Positions 1 through 6,496 of a stretch of DNA of 6,805 nt are shown one piece after another (position 1 is the first letter of the stretch; each line of letters opens with the position of its first letter). The notes under the pieces were generated by a model that was given only the letters and a program-made list of their open reading frames with translations, was not told where the DNA came from and did not search any database. Source of the DNA: Akkermansiaceae bacterium (GTDB lineage: Bacteria; Verrucomicrobiota; Verrucomicrobiia; Verrucomicrobiales; Akkermansiaceae); NCBI GenBank assembly GCA_025457805.1, contig JALOTR010000151.1, positions 1 to 6,805 on the forward strand, read 5' to 3'. The translations under genes and the position numbers were made by a program.

Positions 1-1970
1 GCCGGGCCTTCCTTGCCGAGTCCAGAAATGGCGGAAAGGAATGGATCGGCACGGCCACCGACATCGATGATATGAAGAGTGCCCAGGCAGCACTGAAGGA
101 AAGCGAGGGACTCTATCGCGGCATCGGGGAAAGCATCAACTACGGGGTATGGGTCTGCGATCCGGACGGGCGCAATGTTTATGCAAGCGAGAGTTTTCTC
201 AAACTCGTGGGCCTCACCCAGCAGGAATGCTCCGAATTCGGCTGGGGCGATGTGCTGCATCCGGATGATGCGGAGGCCACTATCAATGCATGGAAGGAAT
301 GTGTGAAAACCAGCGGAAACTGGGACAGGCAGCACCGCTTCAAGGGAGTGGATGGTAAGTGGCACCATGTGCTGGCGCGCGGCGTGCCGGTAAGGGACAG
401 TCAGGGCAAGGTCACTTGCTGGGCAGGCATCAATCTGGACATCGACCGGCTCAAGGAAGTGGAAGAGGCACTGCGGGTGGAGCGGGAGCGCCTCTCGGTG
501 GCGCTCGATGCCGGGGAGATGGGAGTTTATGATTTTGATATCATTTCCGACGAGTTGTGGTGGTCTCCCGGAGTCTATCGGGTCTTCGGTGTGAACCCGG
601 AGACGTTCATCCCGACCCGCGATGCCATCATCTCATTGATCCATCCGGAAGACAGGCAGCGGGTATGGGATCACATGGAGGAAACCATCCGCAAGCATGA
701 GCCTTTCGTCGATGAGTTCCGGACGTTCCTCGGCGATGGCTCGCTGCGCTGGGTGGCGAACCGTGCGGTGACGCAGTTTGATGCGGAGGGGCGGCCGGTG
801 AGGAATTACGGCGTCGCCATCGACATCACGGATCGCAAGCGCACGGAAGATGCATTGAACGAGGAAGCACGGCGCAAGGATGAATTCCTCGCCATGCTCA
901 GTCATGAACTCCGCAATCCGCTCAATGCCATCCGGAATGCGGTGATGGTTTCCAAAGAGGCGATTTCCAATCCGGATGCACGCCGGATGGCAGGCGAGGT
1001 GATTGATCGCCAGAGCCGCCAGCTTGGCCGCATGGTGGATGATCTGCTCGATGTGGCGAGGGTGAACCGGGGCCGCATCGAACTCAAACTGGAGCCGCAG
1101 GATCTGGGTGCGGTTTTGAGACATGCCATTGCCGCGACCTGGCCATTGATCGAGGAAAGACGGCACGCGCTGCAAACCGAGATCGAACCCGGCCTAAGCG
1201 TGAGCGGGGATCCGACGAGACTGGAGCAGGTTTTCGTGAACCTGATCAACAATGCGACAAAATATACTTCCGAGGGCGGCGTGATCCGTTTGAGTGCAAT
1301 GCGTGATGGAAGTGATGCAATGGTTTCCATCCAAGACAACGGCATGGGCATTTCCGCGGAGTTGCTGCCTCATGTGTTTGATTTGTTCCGTCAGGCAGAC
1401 AGCAGCCTGGATCGCTCACAAGGTGGGCTCGGCATTGGCTTGAGCGTGGTGAAAACCTTGGTTGCGAGGCATCAGGGCCAGATCGTGGTGGAAAGTCCGG
1501 GGCCCAATGCGGGCACAACAGTCACAGTCCGCCTGCCACTCCTCCAACACGCGAAGCGCGGGGCCGAGCCCGCATCCGGATGGGTCCAGGACTCAGCGAA
1601 ACCAGAGACACGGGTGCTGATCGTGGACGACCATGTGGATTCCGCGCAGGTGTTGGAAATGCTGTTAGAGATGCATGAGTTCAAGGTCCGCCTGGCCCAC
1701 AGCGGGCCGGAGGGCTTGCAGGCAGCGCGTGAATTCGCACCGGAAGTGCTGCTGCTCGATCTCGGTCTTCCCGGCTTCGATGGATTCGAGTTGGTGAAGA
1801 TGCTCCGTGAGGAGCCCGCGTGCGCCGGTTCATTGTTCATTGCAGTTTCCGGCTATGCCCGGGTGGCGGACCGCCAACGCTGTCTGGACGCAGGTTTCCA
1901 CCACCATTGCGCCAAGCCGGTGGACATATCGGTATTGTTGGAAGCGATCCACTCCCGCCCGATCCCATGA
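1..1970 (+). CDS. Multi-PAS hybrid sensor histidine kinase with C-terminal receiver domain (5' end outside window)
   Basis: Signal-sensing kinase that would autophosphorylate a histidine and pass the phosphate to its own receiver domain. The frame is open from base 3 with no start. The 23 residues before the first Met (base 72) read as the end of a PAS/PAC module (...GTATDIDD), so that Met is internal. Numbering from it, two PAS domains follow at about 10-130 and 137-257, each ending in a PAC-like GI/AIN/DITD segment and a short linker helix. The HisKA H-box is FLAMLSHELRNPLNAI with phospho-acceptor His278. The ATPase domain has the N-box (Asn390, Asn393, Asn394), the G1 box DNGMGIS (422-428), the F-box DLFRQ and the G2 box GGLGIGL (451-457). 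The receiver (about 513-628) has the acidic pair Asp519/Asp520, phospho-acceptor Asp563, Ser593 and Lys615, all intact. No membrane segment or output domain is visible, so it may be cytoplasmic, with an unseen Hpt or regulator partner. Its stop is 16 bases from the convergent gene's stop. Confidence 0.95.
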   Translation, partial: RAFLAESRNGGKEWIGTATDIDDMKSAQAALKESEGLYRGIGESINYGVWVCDPDGRNVYASESFLKLVGLTQQECSEFGWGDVLHPDDAEATINAWKECVKTSGNWDRQHRFKGVDGKWHHVLARGVPVRDSQGKVTCWAGINLDIDRLKEVEEALRVERERLSVALDAGEMGVYDFDIISDELWWSPGVYRVFGVNPETFIPTRDAIISLIHPEDRQRVWDHMEETIRKHEPFVDEFRTFLGDGSLRWVANRAVTQFDAEGRPVRNYGVAIDITDRKRTEDALNEEARRKDEFLAMLSHELRNPLNAIRNAVMVSKEAISNPDARRMAGEVIDRQSRQLGRMVDDLLDVARVNRGRIELKLEPQDLGAVLRHAIAATWPLIEERRHALQTEIEPGLSVSGDPTRLEQVFVNLINNATKYTSEGGVIRLSAMRDGSDAMVSIQDNGMGISAELLPHVFDLFRQADSSLDRSQGGLGIGLSVVKTLVARHQGQIVVESPGPNAGTTVTVRLPLLQHAKRGAEPASGWVQDSAKPETRVLIVDDHVDSAQVLEMLLEMHEFKVRLAHSGPEGLQAAREFAPEVLLLDLGLPGFDGFELVKMLREEPACAGSLFIAVSGYARVADRQRCLDAGFHHHCAKPVDISVLLEAIHSRPIP

Positions 1971-1986
1971 GTGCGGATTGGAGCCC

Positions 1987-2841
1987 TCAGGCACGCATCT
2001 TGGAATAGGCACGCAGGTAGCCTGCGCATTGCGCGACTTCCGTGACGTTGCTCTTCCAGTTGTGTTCGTATTCGATGGTCACGTTGCCGGCAAAACCATG
2101 TTTCCGCACTTCATCGAGAATGGCCAGGTTGTCGATAACGCCAGTGCCGAAGGGGCGATCGTGCGACCACTTTTCAATCGATTCGCGATCCTTCATGTGG
2201 AAGGAGCGCACCCTCGGAGCGATCTTCTTGATCACTTCCACCGGATCGAGCCCGGAGCTGGCCCAGTGGCCGATGTCTGCGCAGAAACCGATGTTTTCAT
2301 GGCGGCCTTCGATGGCTTTCCAGATCTTGTCGGGATTCCACAGCGCGGTCGGCTTGGGGTGATTGTGGAAACAGACCTTGATATCATATTCCTTGGCGAG
2401 CTTCTCCAGTGTGTCGAGTGCATCGAGCGACTCGGTGCTGACTCCGTAAAGGCCTAACTTTTTGGCGAGCTCGAAGGTTTTTCTCGCTTCCTTCTCGTCT
2501 TTGGAAATTCCGGTGACGCCGAAGTTCACTGCGGAAATGCCGTTTTTCTTCAAGTGATCGATGACCTTCTGCAATTTGTCATCGGCAAGATCGGGGCCGA
2601 ATTTCTCATCGCCGAGGTCACCGCCGATTTTTTGTCCTGGAAACACCTCCACATTCGCGCCGGCCGAGGCGGCCATTTCGATGGCTTGGAAAAGGGTGAA
2701 CTCCTTGAACGACCAGCATTGCACGGCGATCGCAAATCCGGCGGAGGTCAGCGCAGGCTGCGGAATCGGAGCCGCCTTGGAGCGGAGTGCCAAAAGAGCG
2801 GATGCGGCGGGGATCATGGTGAGGAGGGAGCGGCGTTTCAT
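1987..2841 (-). CDS. Exported sugar phosphate isomerase/epimerase-like protein (xylose isomerase-like TIM barrel)
   Basis: A 284-residue protein of the AP-endonuclease-2/xylose-isomerase-like TIM-barrel superfamily, whose members isomerise or epimerise sugars and inositols with a bound divalent metal. The start at 2841 was chosen because MKRRSLLTMIPAASALLAL is a good Tat-type signal (twin Arg, hydrophobic stretch, S-K-A before a likely cleavage near residue 23). The ATG at 2955 would bury this behind 38 charged, unconserved-looking residues. Family motifs are CFHNHP (157-162), CADIGHW (187-193), FHMKD (214-218) and IEYEH (256-260). Likely metal ligands are Asp189, His215 and Glu257, with His159 or His161 nearby; the Asp-His spacing of 26 fits D-tagatose 3-epimerase. 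The protein probably acts outside the cytoplasm. The substrate is unknown; sugars, inositols or their oxidised forms are plausible. No Shine-Dalgarno sequence precedes the start. It may follow the small ORF at 2880-2993 in one transcript. Confidence 0.88.
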   Translation of the reverse strand: MKRRSLLTMIPAASALLALRSKAAPIPQPALTSAGFAIAVQCWSFKEFTLFQAIEMAASAGANVEVFPGQKIGGDLGDEKFGPDLADDKLQKVIDHLKKNGISAVNFGVTGISKDEKEARKTFELAKKLGLYGVSTESLDALDTLEKLAKEYDIKVCFHNHPKPTALWNPDKIWKAIEGRHENIGFCADIGHWASSGLDPVEVIKKIAPRVRSFHMKDRESIEKWSHDRPFGTGVIDNLAILDEVRKHGFAGNVTIEYEHNWKSNVTEVAQCAGYLRAYSKMRA

Positions 2842-3036
2842 GGCGATGTGTGGAACTGTGGATGGATTTTCAGAGGGGATCAACCCTTCAAACGGGCGAT
2901 CCTGTCCCGGAACGCCTGCCGCTTGCCGGATCTTTCGGGCAAGTCGCTCCCGCATTCACGGACGGGCTTTGTGAAAAGGAAGGCGGTCTTCATGTTTTCT
3001 AAAGGTCTCGACGCGTAGGTTGCCCCAGGTTCCTTC
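2842..3036. promoter_or_regulatory. Divergent intergenic region between the isomerase gene and the efflux operon
   Basis: These 195 bases separate two divergent starts, so promoters for both directions must lie here or in the first codons. I see no convincing sigma-70 pair. TTGTGA (2969-2974) followed by the AT-rich run at 2992-3003 (ending TCTAAA) is the best candidate toward the efflux operon, but the spacing to TCTAAA is 23 bases and the -10 match is poor. A TAG stop at 3016-3018, in frame with the efflux gene, rules out a start further upstream there. An inverted repeat CTTGCC/GGCAAG (2922-2927 and 2938-2943, 10-base loop) lies in the small ORF described separately and lacks a T-tract, so it is not a terminator. 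That promoters are present is inferred from gene orientation only. Confidence 0.45.
2880..2993 (-). CDS. Possible 37-residue small protein upstream of the isomerase gene
   Basis: I do not recognise this ORF. It begins MKTAFLFTKP, has one Cys (residue 14) and ends in a basic stretch of Arg and Lys (KRQAFRDRIARLKG, residues 24-37) that could form an amphipathic helix. There is no membrane segment. For the 36 codons after ATG I counted G+C of 19/36, 19/36 and 28/36 at positions 1, 2 and 3, a coding-like periodicity that fits a GC-rich genome. The ORF ends 38 bases before the start of the same-strand isomerase, so the two could share a transcript. Against it, there is no Shine-Dalgarno sequence, the same frame stays open upstream into the opposite gene, and a chance ORF of this size is easy in GC-rich DNA. 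It could be a real small protein, a leader peptide or noise. Confidence 0.3.
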   Translation of the reverse strand: MKTAFLFTKPVRECGSDLPERSGKRQAFRDRIARLKG

Positions 3037-4431
3037 ATGAAATCGCCACGCCGTCTCCCATTTTCCGCCATGCTCGCCCTCGGCCTGGCATCCTGTGCCA
3101 TCCCATCCGGGAAGCCATTTCCCGACATGCCTCTCCCGGCGACCTGGAAAAATGCGGGAGCTTTTCCCGTGGCCGCACCCAGCCGCGACCTCGCCCGTTG
3201 GTGGGGGCGTTTCAATGATCCCGTCCTCAACCGCATCATCTCCGGAGCGCTTGCAGGAAATCCCGACCTCGCCGCCACGAGCGCCCGCGTCCGCGAGTCG
3301 AGGGCACGACGCGATGCTGCATTTTCGACGCTGTTTCCCACTCTCACCGGCGGCGCATCATCCGCATCCCGCAGCAGTCGCTTCGATCGCGGAGGCGCAT
3401 CATCCGGCACGTCCTACTCCGCCGGGCTCGATGCTTCGTGGGAGGTGGATTTGTTTGGCAGAAACCGCAGTTCCATCCAAGCCGCCGCCGCCAATCTCGG
3501 AGCCGCAGAGGAAAACCTCCACTCGGCCCACGCCGCGCTCGCGGCCGAAATCGCCTCCACCTACACAAATCTTCGCACCAATGAGGCCCGCCTTGATGTG
3601 TTGAAAAAAAACCTCACCACCCGCGAAGAGACGGCCCAACTCGCCACCTGGCGCCAACAATCCGGTGAAGCGGATTCGCTCGAATCCAGCCAAGCCCAAA
3701 GCAGCCTTGAATCCGCCCGCGCCGCCATGCCATCGCTGCTTCAGGCGATCAGCGAAGGTCGCAACCAACTCGCACTTCTATCAGGAAAAAATCCCGGCAG
3801 CCTCGATGGCGCACTTTCATCCAACAGCAAAGGCATCCCCGATCCACCCACCAGCCTCGCCATCGGCATCCCGGCGGATGCCCTCCGCCAACGTCCCGAC
3901 GTGCGCGTCGCGGGCTATCAAGTCCTCGCCGCCGCCGCCAACACCCGCGCCGCGGATGCGGAGCGCTACCCCTCACTCAACCTCACCGGATCGCTCAGCC
4001 TCAACACCGCCAACGCCAGCCGCCTGCTTGATCCGGAAACCACCGCCGCCAATCTCATCGCGGGCATCACCTCGCCCATTTTCGATGCAGCCCGCATCCG
4101 CGCCAACATCGAGGCCGCATCCGCCGTCGAGGAACAAGCCATCCAAAATTACCGCAGCGTGGTCCTCACCGCCTTGACCGAAACCGAGAACGCGCTCGTC
4201 GCCTGCCGCCGCTCCGCCGAACGCCTCGCATCGTTGGAAAAAGCCACCCGCCTCGCCCGCGAGGCCGACCAACTTGCCCGCCAGCGCTACGAGGCCGGTG
4301 AAATCGATTTCCTCTCCGTCCTCGATTCCCAGCGCACGCTGCTCGGGCTTGAGGACAATCTCCTTTCCACCCGCACCGATCGCACCACCGCCTACATCCG
4401 CCTCTATCAGGCACTCGGCGGCGGTTGGTGA
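3037..4431 (+). CDS. Outer-membrane efflux lipoprotein, TolC/NodT (OprM-like) family
   Basis: Outer-membrane channel of a tripartite efflux pump: a trimeric barrel and periplasmic tunnel through which substrate leaves the cell. The 464 residues match the usual NodT length. A lipoprotein signal with lipobox LASC puts the lipid-modified Cys at residue 20, which supports the ATG at 3037; an in-frame TAG 21 bases upstream excludes a longer form. Family motifs are WWGRFNDPVLNRII (55-68), SWEVDLFGRNR (134-144), IPADALRQRPDVRVAG (278-293), RYEAGEIDFLSVLDSQRTLL (417-436) and the C-terminal ALGGGW. Between them are long Ala/Glu/Arg-rich helices of the tunnel in two repeated halves (about 60-260 and 275-464). 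This is the first gene of the operon, with the adaptor starting 26 bases after its stop. Codons end mostly in C. No Shine-Dalgarno sequence is visible. Substrate range cannot be told from this component. Confidence 0.93.
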   Translation: MKSPRRLPFSAMLALGLASCAIPSGKPFPDMPLPATWKNAGAFPVAAPSRDLARWWGRFNDPVLNRIISGALAGNPDLAATSARVRESRARRDAAFSTLFPTLTGGASSASRSSRFDRGGASSGTSYSAGLDASWEVDLFGRNRSSIQAAAANLGAAEENLHSAHAALAAEIASTYTNLRTNEARLDVLKKNLTTREETAQLATWRQQSGEADSLESSQAQSSLESARAAMPSLLQAISEGRNQLALLSGKNPGSLDGALSSNSKGIPDPPTSLAIGIPADALRQRPDVRVAGYQVLAAAANTRAADAERYPSLNLTGSLSLNTANASRLLDPETTAANLIAGITSPIFDAARIRANIEAASAVEEQAIQNYRSVVLTALTETENALVACRRSAERLASLEKATRLAREADQLARQRYEAGEIDFLSVLDSQRTLLGLEDNLLSTRTDRTTAYIRLYQALGGGW

Positions 4432-4444
4432 AATGATATCATTT
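4431..4444. repeat. 14-base perfect palindrome in the gap between channel and adaptor genes
   Basis: AAATGATATCATTT is its own reverse complement. It begins at the last base of the channel gene's TGA stop and ends 13 bases before the adaptor ATG, so it fills the AT-rich half of the only sizeable gap in the operon. It could be a protein-binding site or a small processing hairpin. As a hairpin it would lack a proper loop, so an operator is the better guess if it does anything. A 14-base palindrome is expected by chance about 0.4 times in a window this long, so its position is the only argument for function. Confidence 0.25.
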
Positions 4445-4457
4445 TCTTCCATCAGAT

Positions 4458-5795
4458 ATGTCGCAATCATCCTCCAACGAAGACCTCGCCCGCATCATTG
4501 AACGCGGTGCTTCCCGGCCCATCCGGAAATGGCTCATCATCCTCGTCATCGCCGCACTCATCGGTGCTGGCATTTGGTACTACGTTTCCAGTAAAAACAA
4601 CTCCGGCCCCGCCACGCTTGAATTCGTGACCCAACCCGTCAAACGCGGCCGCATCGCCCTCATCGTCACTGCCGCCGGCAATCTTGCCCCCACCAACCAG
4701 GTCGTCATCGGCAGCGAACTTTCCGGCACCGCCGAGGAAGTCTATGTGGACACCAACGATGAGGTCAAAAAAGGCCAGCCGCTCGCCAAGCTGGACACCT
4801 CCAAGCTGCTCCAGCAAACCGACCGCAGCCGCGCCTCCCTGCTTGCTGCCAAGGCAAAGGTCAGCCAGGCGGAAGCCACGCTCGCCGAAAGCAAGGCCGC
4901 ACTTTCCCGCCAGGAAGAACTGTTAGAGCTCAGCGGCGGCAAAACCCCCTCCCGCGCCACCATGGAAACCTCGCGCGCCACCGTCGCCCGCGCCCAGGCC
5001 GACCTCGAAAGCGCCCAGGCCTCTGTCGTCGGCGCGGAAGCCGAAGTCGGCGCCTTTGAACGCGACCTTGAAAGAGGCATCATCCGCTCCCCCGTTGATG
5101 GCATGGTGCTCGCACGTTCCATTGAAGTCGGCCAAACCGTCGCCGCCTCTTTCACCGCGCCCACGCTGTTCACCATCGCCGAGGACCTGAAAAAAATGGA
5201 ACTGCAAGTCTCTGTTTCCGAAGCGGACATCGGCCGCGTCGCCGTTGGCCAAACCGCATCCTTCAGTGTCGATGCATGGCCATCCCGCACTTATACTGCT
5301 ACTGTCACCAAGGTGGCATTCGGCGCTGCGAACAGCGGCACATCCACTGCCACCAACAACACCGCCGCCACCACCGGCGTGGTCAATTACAGCACCGAAC
5401 TCCAAGTCGCCAATGACGACCTCACCCTGCGCCCCGGCATGACCGCCACCGTGGATATCGCCATCGTGGATAAAAAAGATATCATTGTGGTGCCAAACTC
5501 CGCCCTTCGATTCGATCCCGAAGCGGCCGCTGCGATTGGCAAGCCGGATGATACCAAACGCACCCTCGTGCAAAGCCTCTCTCCCGGCGGTGGCAGGCGC
5601 TGGCGCGGCGCACCTCCTCCCAAGGCAGGCTCCACCAACTCCGAACCGCGCGTTTGGACCTTGCGAGATGGCCAACCGGAGGAAATCAAAATCCAACCCG
5701 GCATCACCGATGGCCGTGTGACTGAAATACTCGGTGACTCGGTTCCGGAAAACACACCCATCATCGTCAGCATCAAGCCCCCTCCTACCGAATGA
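4458..5795 (+). CDS. MacA-like periplasmic adaptor (membrane fusion protein, HlyD/RND-MFP family)
   Basis: Periplasmic adaptor linking an inner-membrane ABC transporter to the outer-membrane channel. In the 445 residues, a cytoplasmic basic tail is followed by one membrane anchor (about 25-43), as in MacA, with no cleavable signal. The first half of the biotinyl-lipoyl domain (about 83-115, GSELSG...VKKGQPLAKLDT) leads into an alpha-helical hairpin (about 116-206). The lipoyl second half follows (210-241, RSPVDGMVLARSIEVGQTV). The beta-barrel (about 245-337) includes the family LRPGMTATVDI motif (324-334), and the membrane-proximal domain (about 340-445) starts DIIVVPNSALRF. Odd points are a Thr/Asn/Ala-rich loop at 289-308 and a Gly/Pro/Arg-rich low-complexity stretch at about 374-394. 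The stop overlaps the next gene's start by 4 bases (ATGA), so translation is probably coupled. The gene order and anchor favour an ABC (MacAB) partner over an RND pump. Confidence 0.93.
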   Translation: MSQSSSNEDLARIIERGASRPIRKWLIILVIAALIGAGIWYYVSSKNNSGPATLEFVTQPVKRGRIALIVTAAGNLAPTNQVVIGSELSGTAEEVYVDTNDEVKKGQPLAKLDTSKLLQQTDRSRASLLAAKAKVSQAEATLAESKAALSRQEELLELSGGKTPSRATMETSRATVARAQADLESAQASVVGAEAEVGAFERDLERGIIRSPVDGMVLARSIEVGQTVAASFTAPTLFTIAEDLKKMELQVSVSEADIGRVAVGQTASFSVDAWPSRTYTATVTKVAFGAANSGTSTATNNTAATTGVVNYSTELQVANDDLTLRPGMTATVDIAIVDKKDIIVVPNSALRFDPEAAAAIGKPDDTKRTLVQSLSPGGGRRWRGAPPPKAGSTNSEPRVWTLRDGQPEEIKIQPGITDGRVTEILGDSVPENTPIIVSIKPPPTE

Positions 5796-6490
5796 TCGCT
5801 GAAACGCTCATCGAACTCCGCGGGCTCACCAAAACCTACGGCTCCGGAGATGCCAAATTCAAGGCACTCTGCGGTGTGGACCTCTCCATCCGCCGTGGTG
5901 AGTTCGTCGCCGTGATGGGTCCAAGCGGATCGGGAAAATCGACGCTGATGAATCTGTTAGGTTGTCTCGATAGCCCCAGCTCCGGCTCCTATCATTTCAA
6001 AGGCATCCAGGTGGAGTCGTTGAACAAGGACCAACGTTCACTCATACGCCGTCATGCTCTCGGTTTCATCTTCCAAGGCTTCAATCTGCTTGCCCGGACC
6101 TCCGCGCTTGAGAACGTGGAACTCCCGCTTCTCTACCGCGGATACTCCCGCAAACAACGCCACCAAATGGCACGCGATGCCCTCGCCAGCGTGGGCCTGC
6201 CCGACAAGGAACGCAACACCCCGGCCGAACTCTCCGGCGGCCAGCAACAACGCGTGGCCATCGCCCGCGCCATCGTCACCCAACCGGACACGCTTTTCGC
6301 AGACGAACCCACAGGCAACCTCGATTCCAAAACCACCCGCGAGATCATGGAACTCCTCACCCGCCTCAACAGCGAGCGCGGCATCTCCATCATCATGGTC
6401 ACCCACGAAGACGAAGTCGCCGCCTACGCCAAACGCATCATCCACGTCCGCGACGGCCTGATTTCCAAAGATACATCATCGCACACATAA
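5792..6490 (+). CDS. ABC transporter ATP-binding protein, MacB/LolD type
   Basis: ATPase that powers the export system at the cytoplasmic face of the inner membrane. All nucleotide-binding elements are present in 232 residues: Walker A GPSGSGKST (43-51), Q-loop Gln95 in IFQGFNLL, signature LSGGQQQR (147-154), Walker B with Asp171 and catalytic Glu172 (LFADEPTGNLD), and H-loop His205 (VTHE). The segments LMNLLGCLDSPSSG and FQGFNLLARTSALENVELPL are typical of the MacB/LolD/FtsE branch of mechanotransmitting exporters. Unlike E. coli MacB, there is no fused permease; the chain ends at 232, and the permease is the next gene, 6 bases later. The start ATG overlaps the adaptor's stop. MacB-type rather than LolD-type is inferred from the adaptor and channel genes beside it. 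Confidence 0.96.
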   Translation: MIAETLIELRGLTKTYGSGDAKFKALCGVDLSIRRGEFVAVMGPSGSGKSTLMNLLGCLDSPSSGSYHFKGIQVESLNKDQRSLIRRHALGFIFQGFNLLARTSALENVELPLLYRGYSRKQRHQMARDALASVGLPDKERNTPAELSGGQQQRVAIARAIVTQPDTLFADEPTGNLDSKTTREIMELLTRLNSERGISIIMVTHEDEVAAYAKRIIHVRDGLISKDTSSHT

Positions 6491-6496
6491 CTCGAA

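Noticed and set aside
1950..2030. A shared terminator between the convergent kinase and isomerase genes
   Set aside because: The 16-base gap has no hairpin or T-tract; the short inverted repeat GCAGG/CCTGC near 2013-2025 is inside the isomerase gene and lacks a T-tract.
1807..2457. A 216-residue + strand ORF spanning the kinase end and the isomerase gene
   Set aside because: It lies out of frame over the well-supported receiver domain and antisense to the isomerase, and its translation has no family motif.
2922..2943. Hairpin CTTGCC...GGCAAG as a terminator or riboswitch element
   Set aside because: A 6-bp stem with a 10-base loop and no U-run is weak and falls in the possible small ORF; no riboswitch class is recognisable.
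2880..3410. A 176-residue - strand ORF reaching into the channel gene
   Set aside because: Its first 139 residues are antisense to the channel lipoprotein start; only the last 37 codons, outside that gene, have any independent support.
3400..5696. Several long - strand ORFs opposite the channel and adaptor genes (for example 4923-5696)
   Set aside because: GC-rich, C-ending codons leave the opposite strand free of stops; the translations are Gly/Ala/Asp-rich with no domain signal.
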